This document shows positions 45,697 to 54,995 of a stretch of 64,000 nt of DNA, piece after piece. The stretch is taken from NCBI RefSeq assembly GCF_013367775.1, contig NZ_CP055157.1:62001-126000 (forward strand), read 5' to 3'. A model generated the notes under the pieces. That model was not told where the DNA came from. It worked only from the letters and a program-made list of their open reading frames with translations, and searched no databases. The position numbers and the translations under genes are program-made. The stretch comes from Microbulbifer sp. YPW1 (GTDB lineage Bacteria > Pseudomonadota > Gammaproteobacteria > Pseudomonadales > Cellvibrionaceae). Position 1 is the stretch's first letter, and the number at the start of each line of letters is the position of its first letter.

Positions 45697-46683
45697 CTAA
45701 ACCAGTGGAGGCGCGGAGAAATAATCCATGGAGTAAGCCACCCGCTCCTCCACATTCTTTTCCAGCTGTTCCAGATCCATTTTTTCAATGTGCTCCAGCC
45801 GCGTACGCAGGCCAACGCCATTGGCAATCTGGATTGCGAGGCCGGGGCGCGCATTCGCCTCCAGCAGCAGAGGGCCGCGTTTGCGATCGAGCACGATATC
45901 GCAGCCCAGATAGCCGAGACCGGTCATTTCATAGCAGCTGGCCGCCAGCCGCACCAGTTCCTGCCAGCCCGGCACTACCAGATCGGAAAATGGCATTTCC
46001 GTATCTGGATGTTTGTCGATTCGAATGCCCCGCTGCACCGCATGACAGGATTTACCTGTGGCGAGATCCACCCCGACACCGACAGCGCCCTGGTGCAGAT
46101 TGGCTTTGCCATCGGAATCGTGGGTGGAACAGCGCAGCATGGCCATCACCGGAAAACCTCGGAACACGATCACACGGATATCCGGCACCCCCTCGAAGGA
46201 GTACTTGTCGAATACCGGATCGAAATCCACCAGCGCCTCGATCATCACCCGGTCCGGCTTGCCGCCCAGGCTGTAGAGACCGCTGTGGATATTGCTGACG
46301 TGCCGCTGGATATCCAGCGCGGTGACTTTGCTGCCGGAGGGTTTCAGGTATTCATCACCGTCGCGCCCGACAATCACCAGGATCCCCTTACCACCGGACC
46401 CCCTGGCGGGCTTGATCACGAACTTTTCCAGCGGTTCGATGACCCCCATCACGCGCGTGCGGCTGGGCTGGGTCTCGAAGGCGGCAATCAGCTCGGGCAC
46501 CGGTATACGGTAACGCTTGGCCTGGCGCTTGGTATTGAGCTTGTCATCGACGATGGGATATTTATCGCGATCGTTGTAGCGCGCAATGTAATGCACATTG
46601 CGCGCGTTCATACCCAACACGCCAAGCCTGCGCAGTTGGAAGGGCGAAACCAGCCCGCCACGTAAGAAAGACGGAAGCTGCAT
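45697..46683 (-). CDS. RimK-type ATP-grasp ligase (alpha-L-glutamate ligase-like)
   Basis: 328 residues. The ATP-grasp loop is KPARGSGGKGILVIVG at 91-106, preceded by the usual FVIK. The distal metal site is LLLEANARPGLAIQIANG (about 274-291). The family (TIGR02291, RimK-related) ligates amino acids to a peptide or small molecule; the acceptor is not known. The ATG overlaps the stop of the upstream membrane gene by one base (TGATG). Together with the membrane protein and the lipoprotein protease it makes a three-gene cassette in which ligase and protease likely build and cut the same bond. Followed by a strong terminator. Confidence 0.9.
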   Translation of the reverse strand: MQLPSFLRGGLVSPFQLRRLGVLGMNARNVHYIARYNDRDKYPIVDDKLNTKRQAKRYRIPVPELIAAFETQPSRTRVMGVIEPLEKFVIKPARGSGGKGILVIVGRDGDEYLKPSGSKVTALDIQRHVSNIHSGLYSLGGKPDRVMIEALVDFDPVFDKYSFEGVPDIRVIVFRGFPVMAMLRCSTHDSDGKANLHQGAVGVGVDLATGKSCHAVQRGIRIDKHPDTEMPFSDLVVPGWQELVRLAASCYEMTGLGYLGCDIVLDRKRGPLLLEANARPGLAIQIANGVGLRTRLEHIEKMDLEQLEKNVEERVAYSMDYFSAPPLV

Positions 46684-48215
46684 CAGCGCACCAGCTGGCG
46701 GAACCGCGCCAGTTCACCGAGCCGGAATCCGGTGTAGTTGCCGACGATCATGATGAAGCCCAGCAATACCAGCAGCAGTTCCGGGAAGTTGAAGGTCCAG
46801 TGCTCGATATAGCGGTTGGTCATCACCCACCAGGCGAGTACTGCAACCAGCAGGCTGCCTCCGGCCTGTATCACCACCTCATAGGGACCATCCTCTTCCC
46901 ACACGATGGACATACGCTCGATGGTCCAGGCGAGAATGATCATGGGGAAGAAGGTGACCGTCAGCGCCTGCTCGATACCGAGTTTGTAGCTCACCACACT
47001 GATCGCCCCCATCAGGATCACCACCGTCACCACGACGGCGGCGATCCTCGCCACAAGGAGCAGGTTGAGCCTGCTGAGATAGAAACGGATCCACAGGCCG
47101 AGGATCAGGATCAGTACAAAAATGGCGAGACCGGTAAACAGCTGGGTTTCGATAAAGGCGATGGCGAGCAGTACCGGCATAAAGGTACCGGAAGTCCGCA
47201 GTCCCACAAACACCCGCAACAGCACTACCACCAGCGCCCCGACCGGCACCAGCAGGATCAATTTGAAAATGCTCTGCTGCTCGATGGGCAGGCTGTAAAT
47301 AGAGAAATCCACCAAGGCTTCTTTTTCCTGGCTGGTGCTCAGCATGGCCACGTCCCGCGCCGGTACATCGTTGGAGATTACCGAGAAAGTCACCCCGGAA
47401 TCGCGTCCGCCCTCGACGTCCAGCAGGCTCTTGCCACCGCGCTGCCAGATAAAGAAGTTCTTGGGTACACCGGGGGATCCGCTAAGGGGCTCAAACACCA
47501 CCCAGCGCTTGCCATCATAGATTTCCAGCAGGTCTTCCGGATCCAGACGGCGGCGATCATCTTCCAGGTACAGGCCGCGAATCCGGTGCGCGGGGATATC
47601 TGCCGCCGCCAGGACCAGCAGCGCCACATCCACAAATGAGCGGTCTTTGTAATAGCCGAAGATCAGGTTCCGGTCCTGGTTGCGGTTATCCCCCAGGGCC
47701 GTGAGCAGTTCTGAAGTAAAGGTGCGGGTGTCGGAGGAGCGCTCCCGCGCGGTGCCGACCAGCGAGAAGATTGCCTGACGCACGGCTTCCTGCTCGCGCG
47801 CGCCCAACAGTGGCGCCACCACTTTGGTACTCAGGTCCAGTGGCTGTTCCAGGGCCGCGCCCGGGGTCTGGTGCACATCCAGCTGATAGAACAGCGACTG
47901 CACACCAGAGGCTTGGCGCTTGGCCCACACGGCCCGGTATTCGTCATCCTCACGGATGACGTTGAAACCGTAGCCGGATGAACTGAAGGTTTCCCCCAGC
48001 ACTTCCATATTGCGCTGGGCGCGGGGCAGTGTGAGCGCTGCCTTGGCCGGACCGCCGTCGGCATTGAAGCGCACCTTGGCTTCGATGGTCCACACGGTGC
48101 GGTACTCTCCCGGCAACAGCGGGAAGCCCAGCTCGACGTTTTTGTAGATGGTGAGGCCGGCGCCCATCAGAGCGAGTAGCGCGGCGAGAATATAGACCTG
48201 AGCCCGTGGCGACAT
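46683..48215 (-). CDS. inactive transglutaminase domain fused to seven-helix membrane domain
   Basis: 510 residues. An N-terminal membrane segment (about 5-23, QVYILAALLALMGAGLTIYK) is followed by a periplasmic transglutaminase-like domain (about 30-295) in which I cannot find the Cys-His-Asp triad, and then about seven helices (about 300-500: LILLVPVGALVVVLLRVFVG, FTGLAIFVLILILGLWIRFY, VVVTVVILMGAISVVSYKLG). The family is described as 'inactive transglutaminase fused to 7 transmembrane helices' (UUP1-like). I take ATG 48215 with GGGG upstream; TTG 48230 is in frame. It likely presents a periplasmic substrate to, or senses it for, the ligase. Confidence 0.88.
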   Translation of the reverse strand: MSPRAQVYILAALLALMGAGLTIYKNVELGFPLLPGEYRTVWTIEAKVRFNADGGPAKAALTLPRAQRNMEVLGETFSSSGYGFNVIREDDEYRAVWAKRQASGVQSLFYQLDVHQTPGAALEQPLDLSTKVVAPLLGAREQEAVRQAIFSLVGTARERSSDTRTFTSELLTALGDNRNQDRNLIFGYYKDRSFVDVALLVLAAADIPAHRIRGLYLEDDRRRLDPEDLLEIYDGKRWVVFEPLSGSPGVPKNFFIWQRGGKSLLDVEGGRDSGVTFSVISNDVPARDVAMLSTSQEKEALVDFSIYSLPIEQQSIFKLILLVPVGALVVVLLRVFVGLRTSGTFMPVLLAIAFIETQLFTGLAIFVLILILGLWIRFYLSRLNLLLVARIAAVVVTVVILMGAISVVSYKLGIEQALTVTFFPMIILAWTIERMSIVWEEDGPYEVVIQAGGSLLVAVLAWWVMTNRYIEHWTFNFPELLLVLLGFIMIVGNYTGFRLGELARFRQLVR

Positions 48216-48266
48216 TCGCCATTTCCCCAATTAATGATTGTAAGTAGCTTTTGGCCACCTATTTTT

Positions 48267-48298
48267 GCCGGTTACTGGAGGATCTGCCAGTGACCGGC
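48267..48298. other. 12-bp hairpin inside the cassette, between protease and membrane gene
   Basis: Arms 48267-48278 and 48287-48298 (GCCGGTTACTGG with one T.G pair), loop AGGATCTG. It sits in the 107-bp gap of the cassette, with no T-run on the minus strand. Perhaps an mRNA processing or attenuation site. Confidence 0.55.
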
Positions 48299-48322
48299 CC
48301 ACATTTTCACGTTTCGGAGGAA

Positions 48323-49003
48323 TTATTTACTGAAGGAAGGGAGTTTTGGCTTGCCCTGGACCTGCTTGCGGCTGACATCCACCACTGCCGCATCTTTGAG
48401 GAAGTTGCGCCCCACCAGCAGCGGGAACTCAAATTCACCGCGCTCCACCAGGTTCACTTCCACCATATGGGTAACTTCACCCACGGTAAGACTCATATTC
48501 ACAATCGGGCGACGCTGACGGTCGAACCCGGGACGGGCAACCCGCACGTGACGCTTGATCGGCAATTCGATTTTCTTCGGCTCGGCATCACTGCCATCGC
48601 CGAGCTTGAAGCGCACCCATTCGTTACCATCCCGCTCGAAGCGGGTCAGTTCCAGCACGCTGAGTGAACAGGTGGCTGCACCGGTATCCACCAGCGCGCG
48701 CAGGCGAATATCACCCGGCTCCACAGTAAAGAACTCTTCCGAGCCCAGGACCAGCTTGTCTTTGGCTACGGGAACTTCGACAACCTTTTCAAAGTTGCGC
48801 TCGATCACCCGCTCCACCACTTTGACTTCCGGCTCCGCGCACACCACGGTTTCCGCGGGCGGGCACTGGCCAGGCTCCAGGGGTGTTTCGGCGGGCAGCT
48901 GGGGCTCGGCAATCGGGCTCTGGGGACCGGCAGAGGAAAAGCTCTCACAACCGGCGAGCAGCTGAACGGCCAATAACAGGCAAATTGAAGGCAAAAACCG
49001 CAT
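48323..49003 (-). CDS. RimB/retropepsin-like aspartic protease lipoprotein
   Basis: 226 residues. Lipoprotein signal with lipobox LLAGC (C19), a proline-rich spacer, a short repeat-like helix (KVVERVIERNFEKVVEVPVA), and then a retropepsin-like domain. The active-site motif is D106-T-G-A in LRALVDTGAATCSLSVLELT. The C-terminal LLVGRNFLKDAAVVDVSRKQ is the second conserved element. The family (PF05618, named ATP-dependent zinc protease, now seen as retropepsin-like/RimB-like) commonly partners RimK-type ligases. First gene of the cassette; here it would act in the periplasm, anchored by lipid. Confidence 0.9.
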   Translation of the reverse strand: MRFLPSICLLLAVQLLAGCESFSSAGPQSPIAEPQLPAETPLEPGQCPPAETVVCAEPEVKVVERVIERNFEKVVEVPVAKDKLVLGSEEFFTVEPGDIRLRALVDTGAATCSLSVLELTRFERDGNEWVRFKLGDGSDAEPKKIELPIKRHVRVARPGFDRQRRPIVNMSLTVGEVTHMVEVNLVERGEFEFPLLVGRNFLKDAAVVDVSRKQVQGKPKLPSFSK

Positions 49004-49194
49004 CTGTTTTATTACTACCTTAGGGGCGGGAAACCAGCCCCGCGCGCTGTTTTTTTAAGTAATCCTGGCGGTATCTCGGTCGGGCAGTCCATGTTCGCCC
49101 GAATTTTGAAAGCACGGATATTACCCTATACGCCGGACGACTGCACCGACTGCGGGATAAAATGACGTGCTACAGCGGATTAACAGCGGCGCCC

Positions 49195-49521
49195 TCAGCC
49201 CCGCTCCAGCCGCTCATCGATATCCAGCAGCTTGCGGGTAAGGCCCGCGATAGGCAGATCGGTGCCTCGAAAATACTCTTCTGCCATGGGGGCAATACCA
49301 CATTTACCCGGCAGCGGCTGCTCCAGCTCCACCAACTGGCTCATACGCGGCAGAAATACAAATTGCAGCCACTGGGGCAACGTCAGGGTATCGACACAGA
49401 ACGGCTGGGTACTGGCCAGCGCCTCCGCAGACGGCGGTTCCGCGTCCCACAATTCCACAGCGCGCATCTCCGCTTCCAGTTCCAGCAACAGGGTGGCGAT
49501 ATCGGGATAGATCGACTTCAT
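49195..49521 (-). CDS. yqcC: YqcC family protein
   Basis: 108 residues. IATLLLELEAEMRAVELWDA (about 7-26) and LPQWLQFVFLPRMSQLVELE (about 47-66) fit the YqcC family, all-helical proteins of unknown function. TTG 49539 overlaps the dinG stop (TTGA) and could be the true start, adding six residues; ATG 49521 is chosen but its GGAG is only three bases away. Second gene of a dinG-yqcC unit. Confidence 0.84.
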   Translation of the reverse strand: MKSIYPDIATLLLELEAEMRAVELWDAEPPSAEALASTQPFCVDTLTLPQWLQFVFLPRMSQLVELEQPLPGKCGIAPMAEEYFRGTDLPIAGLTRKLLDIDERLERG

Positions 49522-49535
49522 AGGCTCCAACAAGT

Positions 49536-51707
49536 TCAATTGATCATGCGCCGGAAAGGCGGCAGTGAATCCAGCATGGCACGTCCGTAGCGCTTGGTGA
49601 CGATCCGCCGGTCAAGCAGGGTAATCACACCGCTATCCCGTTCCGTACGCAACAGGCGCCCGCAGGCCTGCACCAGTTTGAGCGCGGCATCGGGCACGGT
49701 AATCTGCATAAACGCATTGCCGCCCTTGGCCTCGATCCACTCGGCCAGTGCCGCCTCGATGGGATCATCCGGAACAGCAAAAGGTAATTTGGCAATCACC
49801 ACTTGGCGACAGTAGTCCCCCGGCAGATCCAATCCCTCAGCGAAACTGGCAAGGCCAAACAGGACACTGTGCCCACCGCTGTCGACGCTCTTCTTATGGC
49901 TGTCCAGCAGCTGCTGGCGGGACTGCTGCCCCTGCATCAAAATGCGATTGCGCCAGGTGCCCGGCAGGGATTCATACACGGTTTCCATCTGTCGGCGGGA
50001 GGCAAACAGCACCAGAGCACCACCACCGCCGTCCTCGCCGTTGTCGCTCAGCAGACCTGGCAGTGCGGCTATCACCGCATCCGTGTGCAGGTCTGCATTG
50101 TTGGCTTCCACCGCATCCTTCGGCACCCGCAGCTCCGCGCGGGAGAAATCAAACGGGCTGGGTACTATCTCGTAGCTGGCGTTGTCCGGGGTACCGGCGC
50201 GCATTTTCAGGCGGTCAAAGCGCCCCAGTGCGGTGAGGGTGGCCGAGGTCAGCACGGCACCGTAGCAGCGTCGCCACAGGCTGTACTCGAGGGTCTTGCC
50301 TGCCAGGATCGGCGAGCTGCACACCTCAAAATCAAACGAACCGCCCCAGTCCACCAGTGTGACCCAGCGCGCCTGAGGCACCGAGCCCTGATCCTCGCGC
50401 GAATAGTTGGCCCAGAGTTCCAGGTTGGCTTCGGCGCGGCCATGCCAGCTGCCGAGCACCGGATACCAGCGCTCCAGGTCGACAATAGGTACCGGACTGT
50501 GAGCGTCTTCCATCATACGCTGGGCCACCTGCACCATCTTGCCCAGCAGCGCTTCCATCTCGTCGAAATCTTCTCGCAGCTGGTCGGCCAGCTGCATCAG
50601 GGATTCCGGCACCACACCGCCCTCAAAACGGTGACGGGCACTGCGCCCGGGACCAGAACCACCGCCGCGGCGGTCTTCATCGAACTCACACAGGTCTTCC
50701 AGCAAAGGCCAGGCCATCTCGAGCTTCTGCTTTGCCGCAGTAAACAGCGCCGGCAGCTCCTCCCCTGCACGGTCCAGCTCTGCGCCGTCGCCGATCTCGC
50801 CCAGCAGCTGGCTGAGGTTCTTGTTCGCCTGATCCAGCCAGCCGGTAGTGGCGCCGACGCGGCTGTGGTGGGCAAAGTGATTCAGGGCTTTGTCCGGCAG
50901 GTGGTGGGCCTCGTCGAGCACATAGATGGAGTCTTCCGGTGCCGGCAGGATCGCGCCGCCGCCCAGGGCGAGGTCCGCCAGCAACAGATCGTGATTGGCG
51001 ACAATAACCCGACTTTTGCCCAGACTCTCGCGGGCACGGAAGAAGCTGCAGGTACTCACGTGGGGGCAGCGGCGACCGCTGCACTGGCGATGGTCGGTGG
51101 TGACCCGGCTCCAGTCTTCGCCCTCGATGGTGTCTTTCCAGTTGTCCCTGTCCCCGTCCCAGCTACCGGTGGCAAGCTGGTCGGCCATTTCCCGGTACAG
51201 TTTGATACCGACATCGTCCACCTGGGGCTTTTCGTCCTCGTAGAGGGCCATGGAGGCTCCGACACCACTGGAGGTAAGCTCGGTGAGCAGCTGGTCCAGC
51301 TTGGACAGACACAGATAGCGCCCGCGCCCCTTGGCGAGGGAGACTTCAAACTTGAGCCCCGAATGCCGGATCAGTTCCGGCAGGTCTTTGTTGATGATCT
51401 GTTCCTGCAGGGCGACCGTGGCGGTGGAGACGACGAGGGTTTTATCGTGGGCGATGGCCATGGGGATAGCGGCCAGCAGATAGGAGACGGTTTTACCGGT
51501 ACCGGTACCCGCTTCAACCACACAGATATGCTGGCCGTCGGTCTTGCCGTGGTCTCGCTCGCCGGCGCCGTTGCGCTCGATTCCGCCGAGGGCGCGGGCG
51601 ATGGCGGCGATCATCAGTTTCTGGCCGTAGCGCGCCTTGAGCTCGCGGCCGTTGAGGAACTGACGGTAGGCGTTCTGGATGGATTCTTTGTCTTTATCGC
51701 TGAGCAC
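49536..51707 (-). CDS. dinG: ATP-dependent DNA helicase DinG
   Basis: 723 residues, XPD-like superfamily 2 helicase. Walker A AGTGTGKTVSYLLAAIPMA at 66-84; the iron-sulphur cysteines lie in GRYLCLSKL (about 132) and CSGRRCPHVSTC (about 209-220); DEAH box YVLDEAHHLPDKALNHF (about 257-273); motif VI LVQACGRLLRTERDSGVI (about 680-697). DinG unwinds 5'-to-3', including R-loops and D-loops, in repair. Its stop overlaps the possible yqcC TTG start. Confidence 0.96.
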   Translation of the reverse strand: MLSDKDKESIQNAYRQFLNGRELKARYGQKLMIAAIARALGGIERNGAGERDHGKTDGQHICVVEAGTGTGKTVSYLLAAIPMAIAHDKTLVVSTATVALQEQIINKDLPELIRHSGLKFEVSLAKGRGRYLCLSKLDQLLTELTSSGVGASMALYEDEKPQVDDVGIKLYREMADQLATGSWDGDRDNWKDTIEGEDWSRVTTDHRQCSGRRCPHVSTCSFFRARESLGKSRVIVANHDLLLADLALGGGAILPAPEDSIYVLDEAHHLPDKALNHFAHHSRVGATTGWLDQANKNLSQLLGEIGDGAELDRAGEELPALFTAAKQKLEMAWPLLEDLCEFDEDRRGGGSGPGRSARHRFEGGVVPESLMQLADQLREDFDEMEALLGKMVQVAQRMMEDAHSPVPIVDLERWYPVLGSWHGRAEANLELWANYSREDQGSVPQARWVTLVDWGGSFDFEVCSSPILAGKTLEYSLWRRCYGAVLTSATLTALGRFDRLKMRAGTPDNASYEIVPSPFDFSRAELRVPKDAVEANNADLHTDAVIAALPGLLSDNGEDGGGGALVLFASRRQMETVYESLPGTWRNRILMQGQQSRQQLLDSHKKSVDSGGHSVLFGLASFAEGLDLPGDYCRQVVIAKLPFAVPDDPIEAALAEWIEAKGGNAFMQITVPDAALKLVQACGRLLRTERDSGVITLLDRRIVTKRYGRAMLDSLPPFRRMIN

Positions 51708-51861
51708 TGGGGACCGGCTGGATTCGTATTGAGGGTTAAATCAGCCGGCCATTATCCACGCTTGTTCAGGGTTTAGCCAACTCGGATTCTATGCGCCTCG
51801 GATATTCCCGCCTCGGTGGCGGCGAACAGAGCGCCCGCTCTCGACACAAGATCAGCAATCG

Positions 51862-53037
51862 TTACTGCTCGTAAGCCAACCGGGAAACCACCGGATTGGC
51901 ATACCCCTGAATGGCCTTGTCTCGCCAGCGCTCGTCGATGGCCGCCATACGCTGCTCGAATTTTTCGCGAATTTCCTGATGCTCGTCCGGATGCCAGGGC
52001 TTGGCCGGATAGCCTACCGGCAACTGCGGAGCCTCACCGTAGATCATCTGGTAGGCAATCAGGTTGGTGGGATGCAACACGTAATTGCCGATAATCTGGC
52101 GATCGATCTCATCCGCCAGCGCAGTGACATCACTGAAGTCTTTCTCGATCGGGGTACCGAACGCCGCGTGGACATGCCCTTTCTGGCCGACAACGCCCTT
52201 GGCGATGCTGCCAAGGTCCTCATGGGCCTCTTTCTGGTACTCGTCCTGGTGCTCAGTGATATACAGCTCGCGGGCCTTGTAGCGATCACAGGGATCCCAC
52301 TCGTAGGAGATAGAGAGCGGCACAATGTGCAGCTCGCGCCAGAAGTCCGCAAATGACTGCTCTTTGGGCTTGGCCATACCAAACATGGCCGCCAGCGCCG
52401 GATTAGTGCGATCGCGCCCATCTTTGGCACGACCGGCGCGCTGGGCAATCCACACGTGTTCGTTCTCATTCACGATCGAGTGGTGGATATACCGGGATAG
52501 CGTGGTCGCCGCCATCAGCTTCTCGCGGCGGCTGCCGGAGCTGCGCTTCACCACGAAACACTTGTTCAGCTTCATGATGTCGGTGGCAAATTGCTTGGAC
52601 AGCAGGTTGTCACCAATGGCGATACGGGAGGTCTCGTGGCCTTCCTTGTACATGGCGAGAATTGCCAGCGCCGGGTCCATGGCGATGTCCCGGTGGTTAC
52701 TGACGAACAGGCAGGCGCGATCTTTGGGCAGGGTATCCAGACCGGAGATGGAAAGGCCGCAGCTGGTGCGATTGACCGCCTTCTCCAGATACTTGGCAAT
52801 TACGTCCTGTACCCCGCGCACATTGTTGGCATTGCGAAACTCAAAGCGCACCAGTTGGCGCACCAGCCAGGCGAGCGGGCGCTCGAGCTTACCGGCCATA
52901 CCGGGCAACAGAAAGTGTGCCACCACGCGGGACATTTCGGGGTCTTCCACCAGGCGGCGCAGCGCCGGGCGGACCTCATCGTCCCGATAGGGGCGGATGT
53001 CTTCGAATTGACTAGTGTCCAGATTTCTCGCATTCAT
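51862..53037 (-). CDS. glycerol-phosphate/lysophospholipid acyltransferase-like protein
   Basis: 391 residues. The centre has CLFVSNHRDIAMDPALAILA (about 110-129): a PlsC-like acyltransferase motif with the His and Asp separated by five rather than four residues, as in some divergent members. Further conserved segments are KCFVVKRSSGSRREKLMAAT and ENEHVWIAQRAGRAKDGRDR (about 197-216), the latter equivalent to the FPEG(T/R) block III with a changed sequence (IAQRAGRAKDGRD). Residues about 1-100 have no identified domain. Acceptor unknown. ATG 53037 is taken; a TTG three codons upstream is in frame. Monocistronic. Confidence 0.84.
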   Translation of the reverse strand: MNARNLDTSQFEDIRPYRDDEVRPALRRLVEDPEMSRVVAHFLLPGMAGKLERPLAWLVRQLVRFEFRNANNVRGVQDVIAKYLEKAVNRTSCGLSISGLDTLPKDRACLFVSNHRDIAMDPALAILAMYKEGHETSRIAIGDNLLSKQFATDIMKLNKCFVVKRSSGSRREKLMAATTLSRYIHHSIVNENEHVWIAQRAGRAKDGRDRTNPALAAMFGMAKPKEQSFADFWRELHIVPLSISYEWDPCDRYKARELYITEHQDEYQKEAHEDLGSIAKGVVGQKGHVHAAFGTPIEKDFSDVTALADEIDRQIIGNYVLHPTNLIAYQMIYGEAPQLPVGYPAKPWHPDEHQEIREKFEQRMAAIDERWRDKAIQGYANPVVSRLAYEQ

Positions 53038-53375
53038 GGAATTCAACTACCTGCCAACCCCAGCGCGCGATCTCTGCGGTCACTGCGCTCTGGCTTTTTC
53101 TTATAGTGGCCCAAATGCCGTCATAACGAAGCGGCTGTGGGCGAAACCGGCGCAGAACATACCGGATGCAAGGAAGAACTGCCAGCACCAAGACGGACCC
53201 GGCAGTTATCCGGCGGCGCCAGTGCCCTCCTCCCGGCGCCTATAGACATCTACGGGCCCCGCCCCGAGAATAGGGCGCTTTGCGTAACACATAACAAGAA
53301 TCTGACCCGGCAGCCCGGCCAAAAGCAGGGACGCCACACTTAGGTCAAACTTTGGCCGGACAATAGGAGAGCACC
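53038..53375. other. divergent intergenic region, no gene seen
   Basis: 338 bp between the acyltransferase and nhaC starts. Short ORFs (53015-53245, 53137-53343) have no start signals or motifs and I do not call them. It must hold both promoters. AGGAGAG at about 53366 is the nhaC ribosome site. Confidence 0.55.
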
Positions 53376-54893
53376 TTGAGCCAGACCAGTTCCAGCAATG
53401 CCAGCGAGTCGCACCCGCAAGACCCGCAGCAGTCGCACCGCACCCCCAGCCTGCTGGATGCACTGATCCCCCTACTGATACTCATCGCCCTACTCTCACT
53501 CTCCGTATTTTTCTATGGTGCCGACTCCTCGTACGGCCCCAACCAGATCGCCCTGCTGTTGTGTGCAGGTGTCGCCGCCCTGGTGGGCATGAAAAACGGA
53601 TTCACCTGGAAGGAAATGGAAGGCGGCATGCTGCACGGCATCGGCCTGGTGTTCGGCGCCATCCTTATTCTTCTCGCCGTCGGCGCGCTGATCGGCAGCT
53701 GGATTCTCGCGGGCACTGTCCCTTCAATGATCTACTACGGGGTTCAGATCCTGTCTCCCCAGTGGTTCTACGCGGCCAGCTGTATCATCTGCGCCATCGT
53801 CGGCCTGAGCATCGGTTCCAGCTGGACCACTGCCGGCACCCTGGGCGTGGCCCTGATGGGAATTGCCGGTGCACTGGGACTTAACCCGGCGATTACCGCA
53901 GGTGCGGTCATTTCCGGCGCCTACTTTGGCGACAAAATGTCCCCCCTGTCCGACACCACCAACGTGGCTGCCGCGGTAACCTCCAACGACCTGTTCCTGC
54001 ATATCCGTCATATGCTCTGGACCACCATCCCGGCGTTTACCATCGCGCTGGTGATCTTCGCAGCAATTGGCCTCAGCACTGATACCGGCCAGGCCTCCGC
54101 GGAAGATATCCAGCAGCTGCTGGGCGCCCTGCAGGCCGAGTTCAATATTTCCATCATCAGCATGGTGCCCCTGGCATTACTGCTGTTTATGGCGTGGAAG
54201 AAAATTCCCGCCTACCCGACACTGATTATCGGCTCCCTGGTAGGCTGCCTGATCGCGATCATCTTCGAACCCAATGCCACCCGCCAGCTCGCCGGCGGCG
54301 AGGGCCCGCTGAGCCTGCTGAAGGGTGCCTGGCACAGTTTGTTCGATGGCTACAAATCCACGTCCAGTAATGAGGCGGTTGCCTCCCTGCTCTCCAAGGG
54401 CGGCATGAGCAGTATGCTCAACACCATCTGGCTGATCATTTCCGCCATGGCCTTTGGCGGCGTGATGGAGCGCGCGGGCTTCCTCGAGCGCATCGTCAAC
54501 TGGGCGCTGTCCGGCGTGAAGACCGTGGGCGGCCTGATCACCTCTACGGTATTTACCTGCTTCGGCATGAACGCCGCTGCCGGCGACCAGTACATGGCGA
54601 TCATCATTCCCGGACGCATGTTCCGCGAGGCTTTCGAGAACAAGGGACTGCACGGCCTGAACCTGTCTCGCACCCTTGAAGACTCCGGCACCATCACTTC
54701 CGTGCTGATCCCCTGGAATACCTGTGGTGCATATATGAGCGCGACTCTGGGTATTGCCACATTCACTTATGCCCCCTTCGCCCTGTTCAACATCATCTGC
54801 CCCCTGCTCGCCATCGCCTATGGCTGGCTGCACTTCAAGCAGATGCCTCTGGGCAAGCAGGTGCAACTTCCGGTGGCTGAGGCGCGCGGATAG
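53376..54893 (+). CDS. nhaC: Na+/H+ antiporter, NhaC family
   Basis: 505 residues and about eleven hydrophobic segments. GLSIGSSWTTAGTLGVALMG (about 148-167) and AGAVISGAYFGDKMSPLSDT (about 174-193), followed by TNVAAAV, are the NhaC core motifs with the conserved Asp and Ser. The C-terminal half has FGMNAAAGDQYMAIIIPGRM and SVLIPWNTCGAYMSATLGI (about 441-459). It exports Na+ for protons, fitting a marine habitat and the nearby betaine genes. TTG 53376 is the probable start, with AGGAGAG just upstream and no better in-frame ATG. Confidence 0.92.
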   Translation: MSQTSSSNASESHPQDPQQSHRTPSLLDALIPLLILIALLSLSVFFYGADSSYGPNQIALLLCAGVAALVGMKNGFTWKEMEGGMLHGIGLVFGAILILLAVGALIGSWILAGTVPSMIYYGVQILSPQWFYAASCIICAIVGLSIGSSWTTAGTLGVALMGIAGALGLNPAITAGAVISGAYFGDKMSPLSDTTNVAAAVTSNDLFLHIRHMLWTTIPAFTIALVIFAAIGLSTDTGQASAEDIQQLLGALQAEFNISIISMVPLALLLFMAWKKIPAYPTLIIGSLVGCLIAIIFEPNATRQLAGGEGPLSLLKGAWHSLFDGYKSTSSNEAVASLLSKGGMSSMLNTIWLIISAMAFGGVMERAGFLERIVNWALSGVKTVGGLITSTVFTCFGMNAAAGDQYMAIIIPGRMFREAFENKGLHGLNLSRTLEDSGTITSVLIPWNTCGAYMSATLGIATFTYAPFALFNIICPLLAIAYGWLHFKQMPLGKQVQLPVAEARG

Positions 54894-54995
54894 CCCCCCT
54901 CCCCACTGCACTATTTCCCGCAGTACCGGGCGAAGCGTCCCACGCGCTTCGCCCACACCGTGTAATATTTCTCTTTTATCAAGAACATCTGCCCC

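Noticed and set aside
49803..51776. 657-codon frame antisense to dinG
   Set aside because: Opposite the intact helicase with all motifs; the antisense product has no domain.
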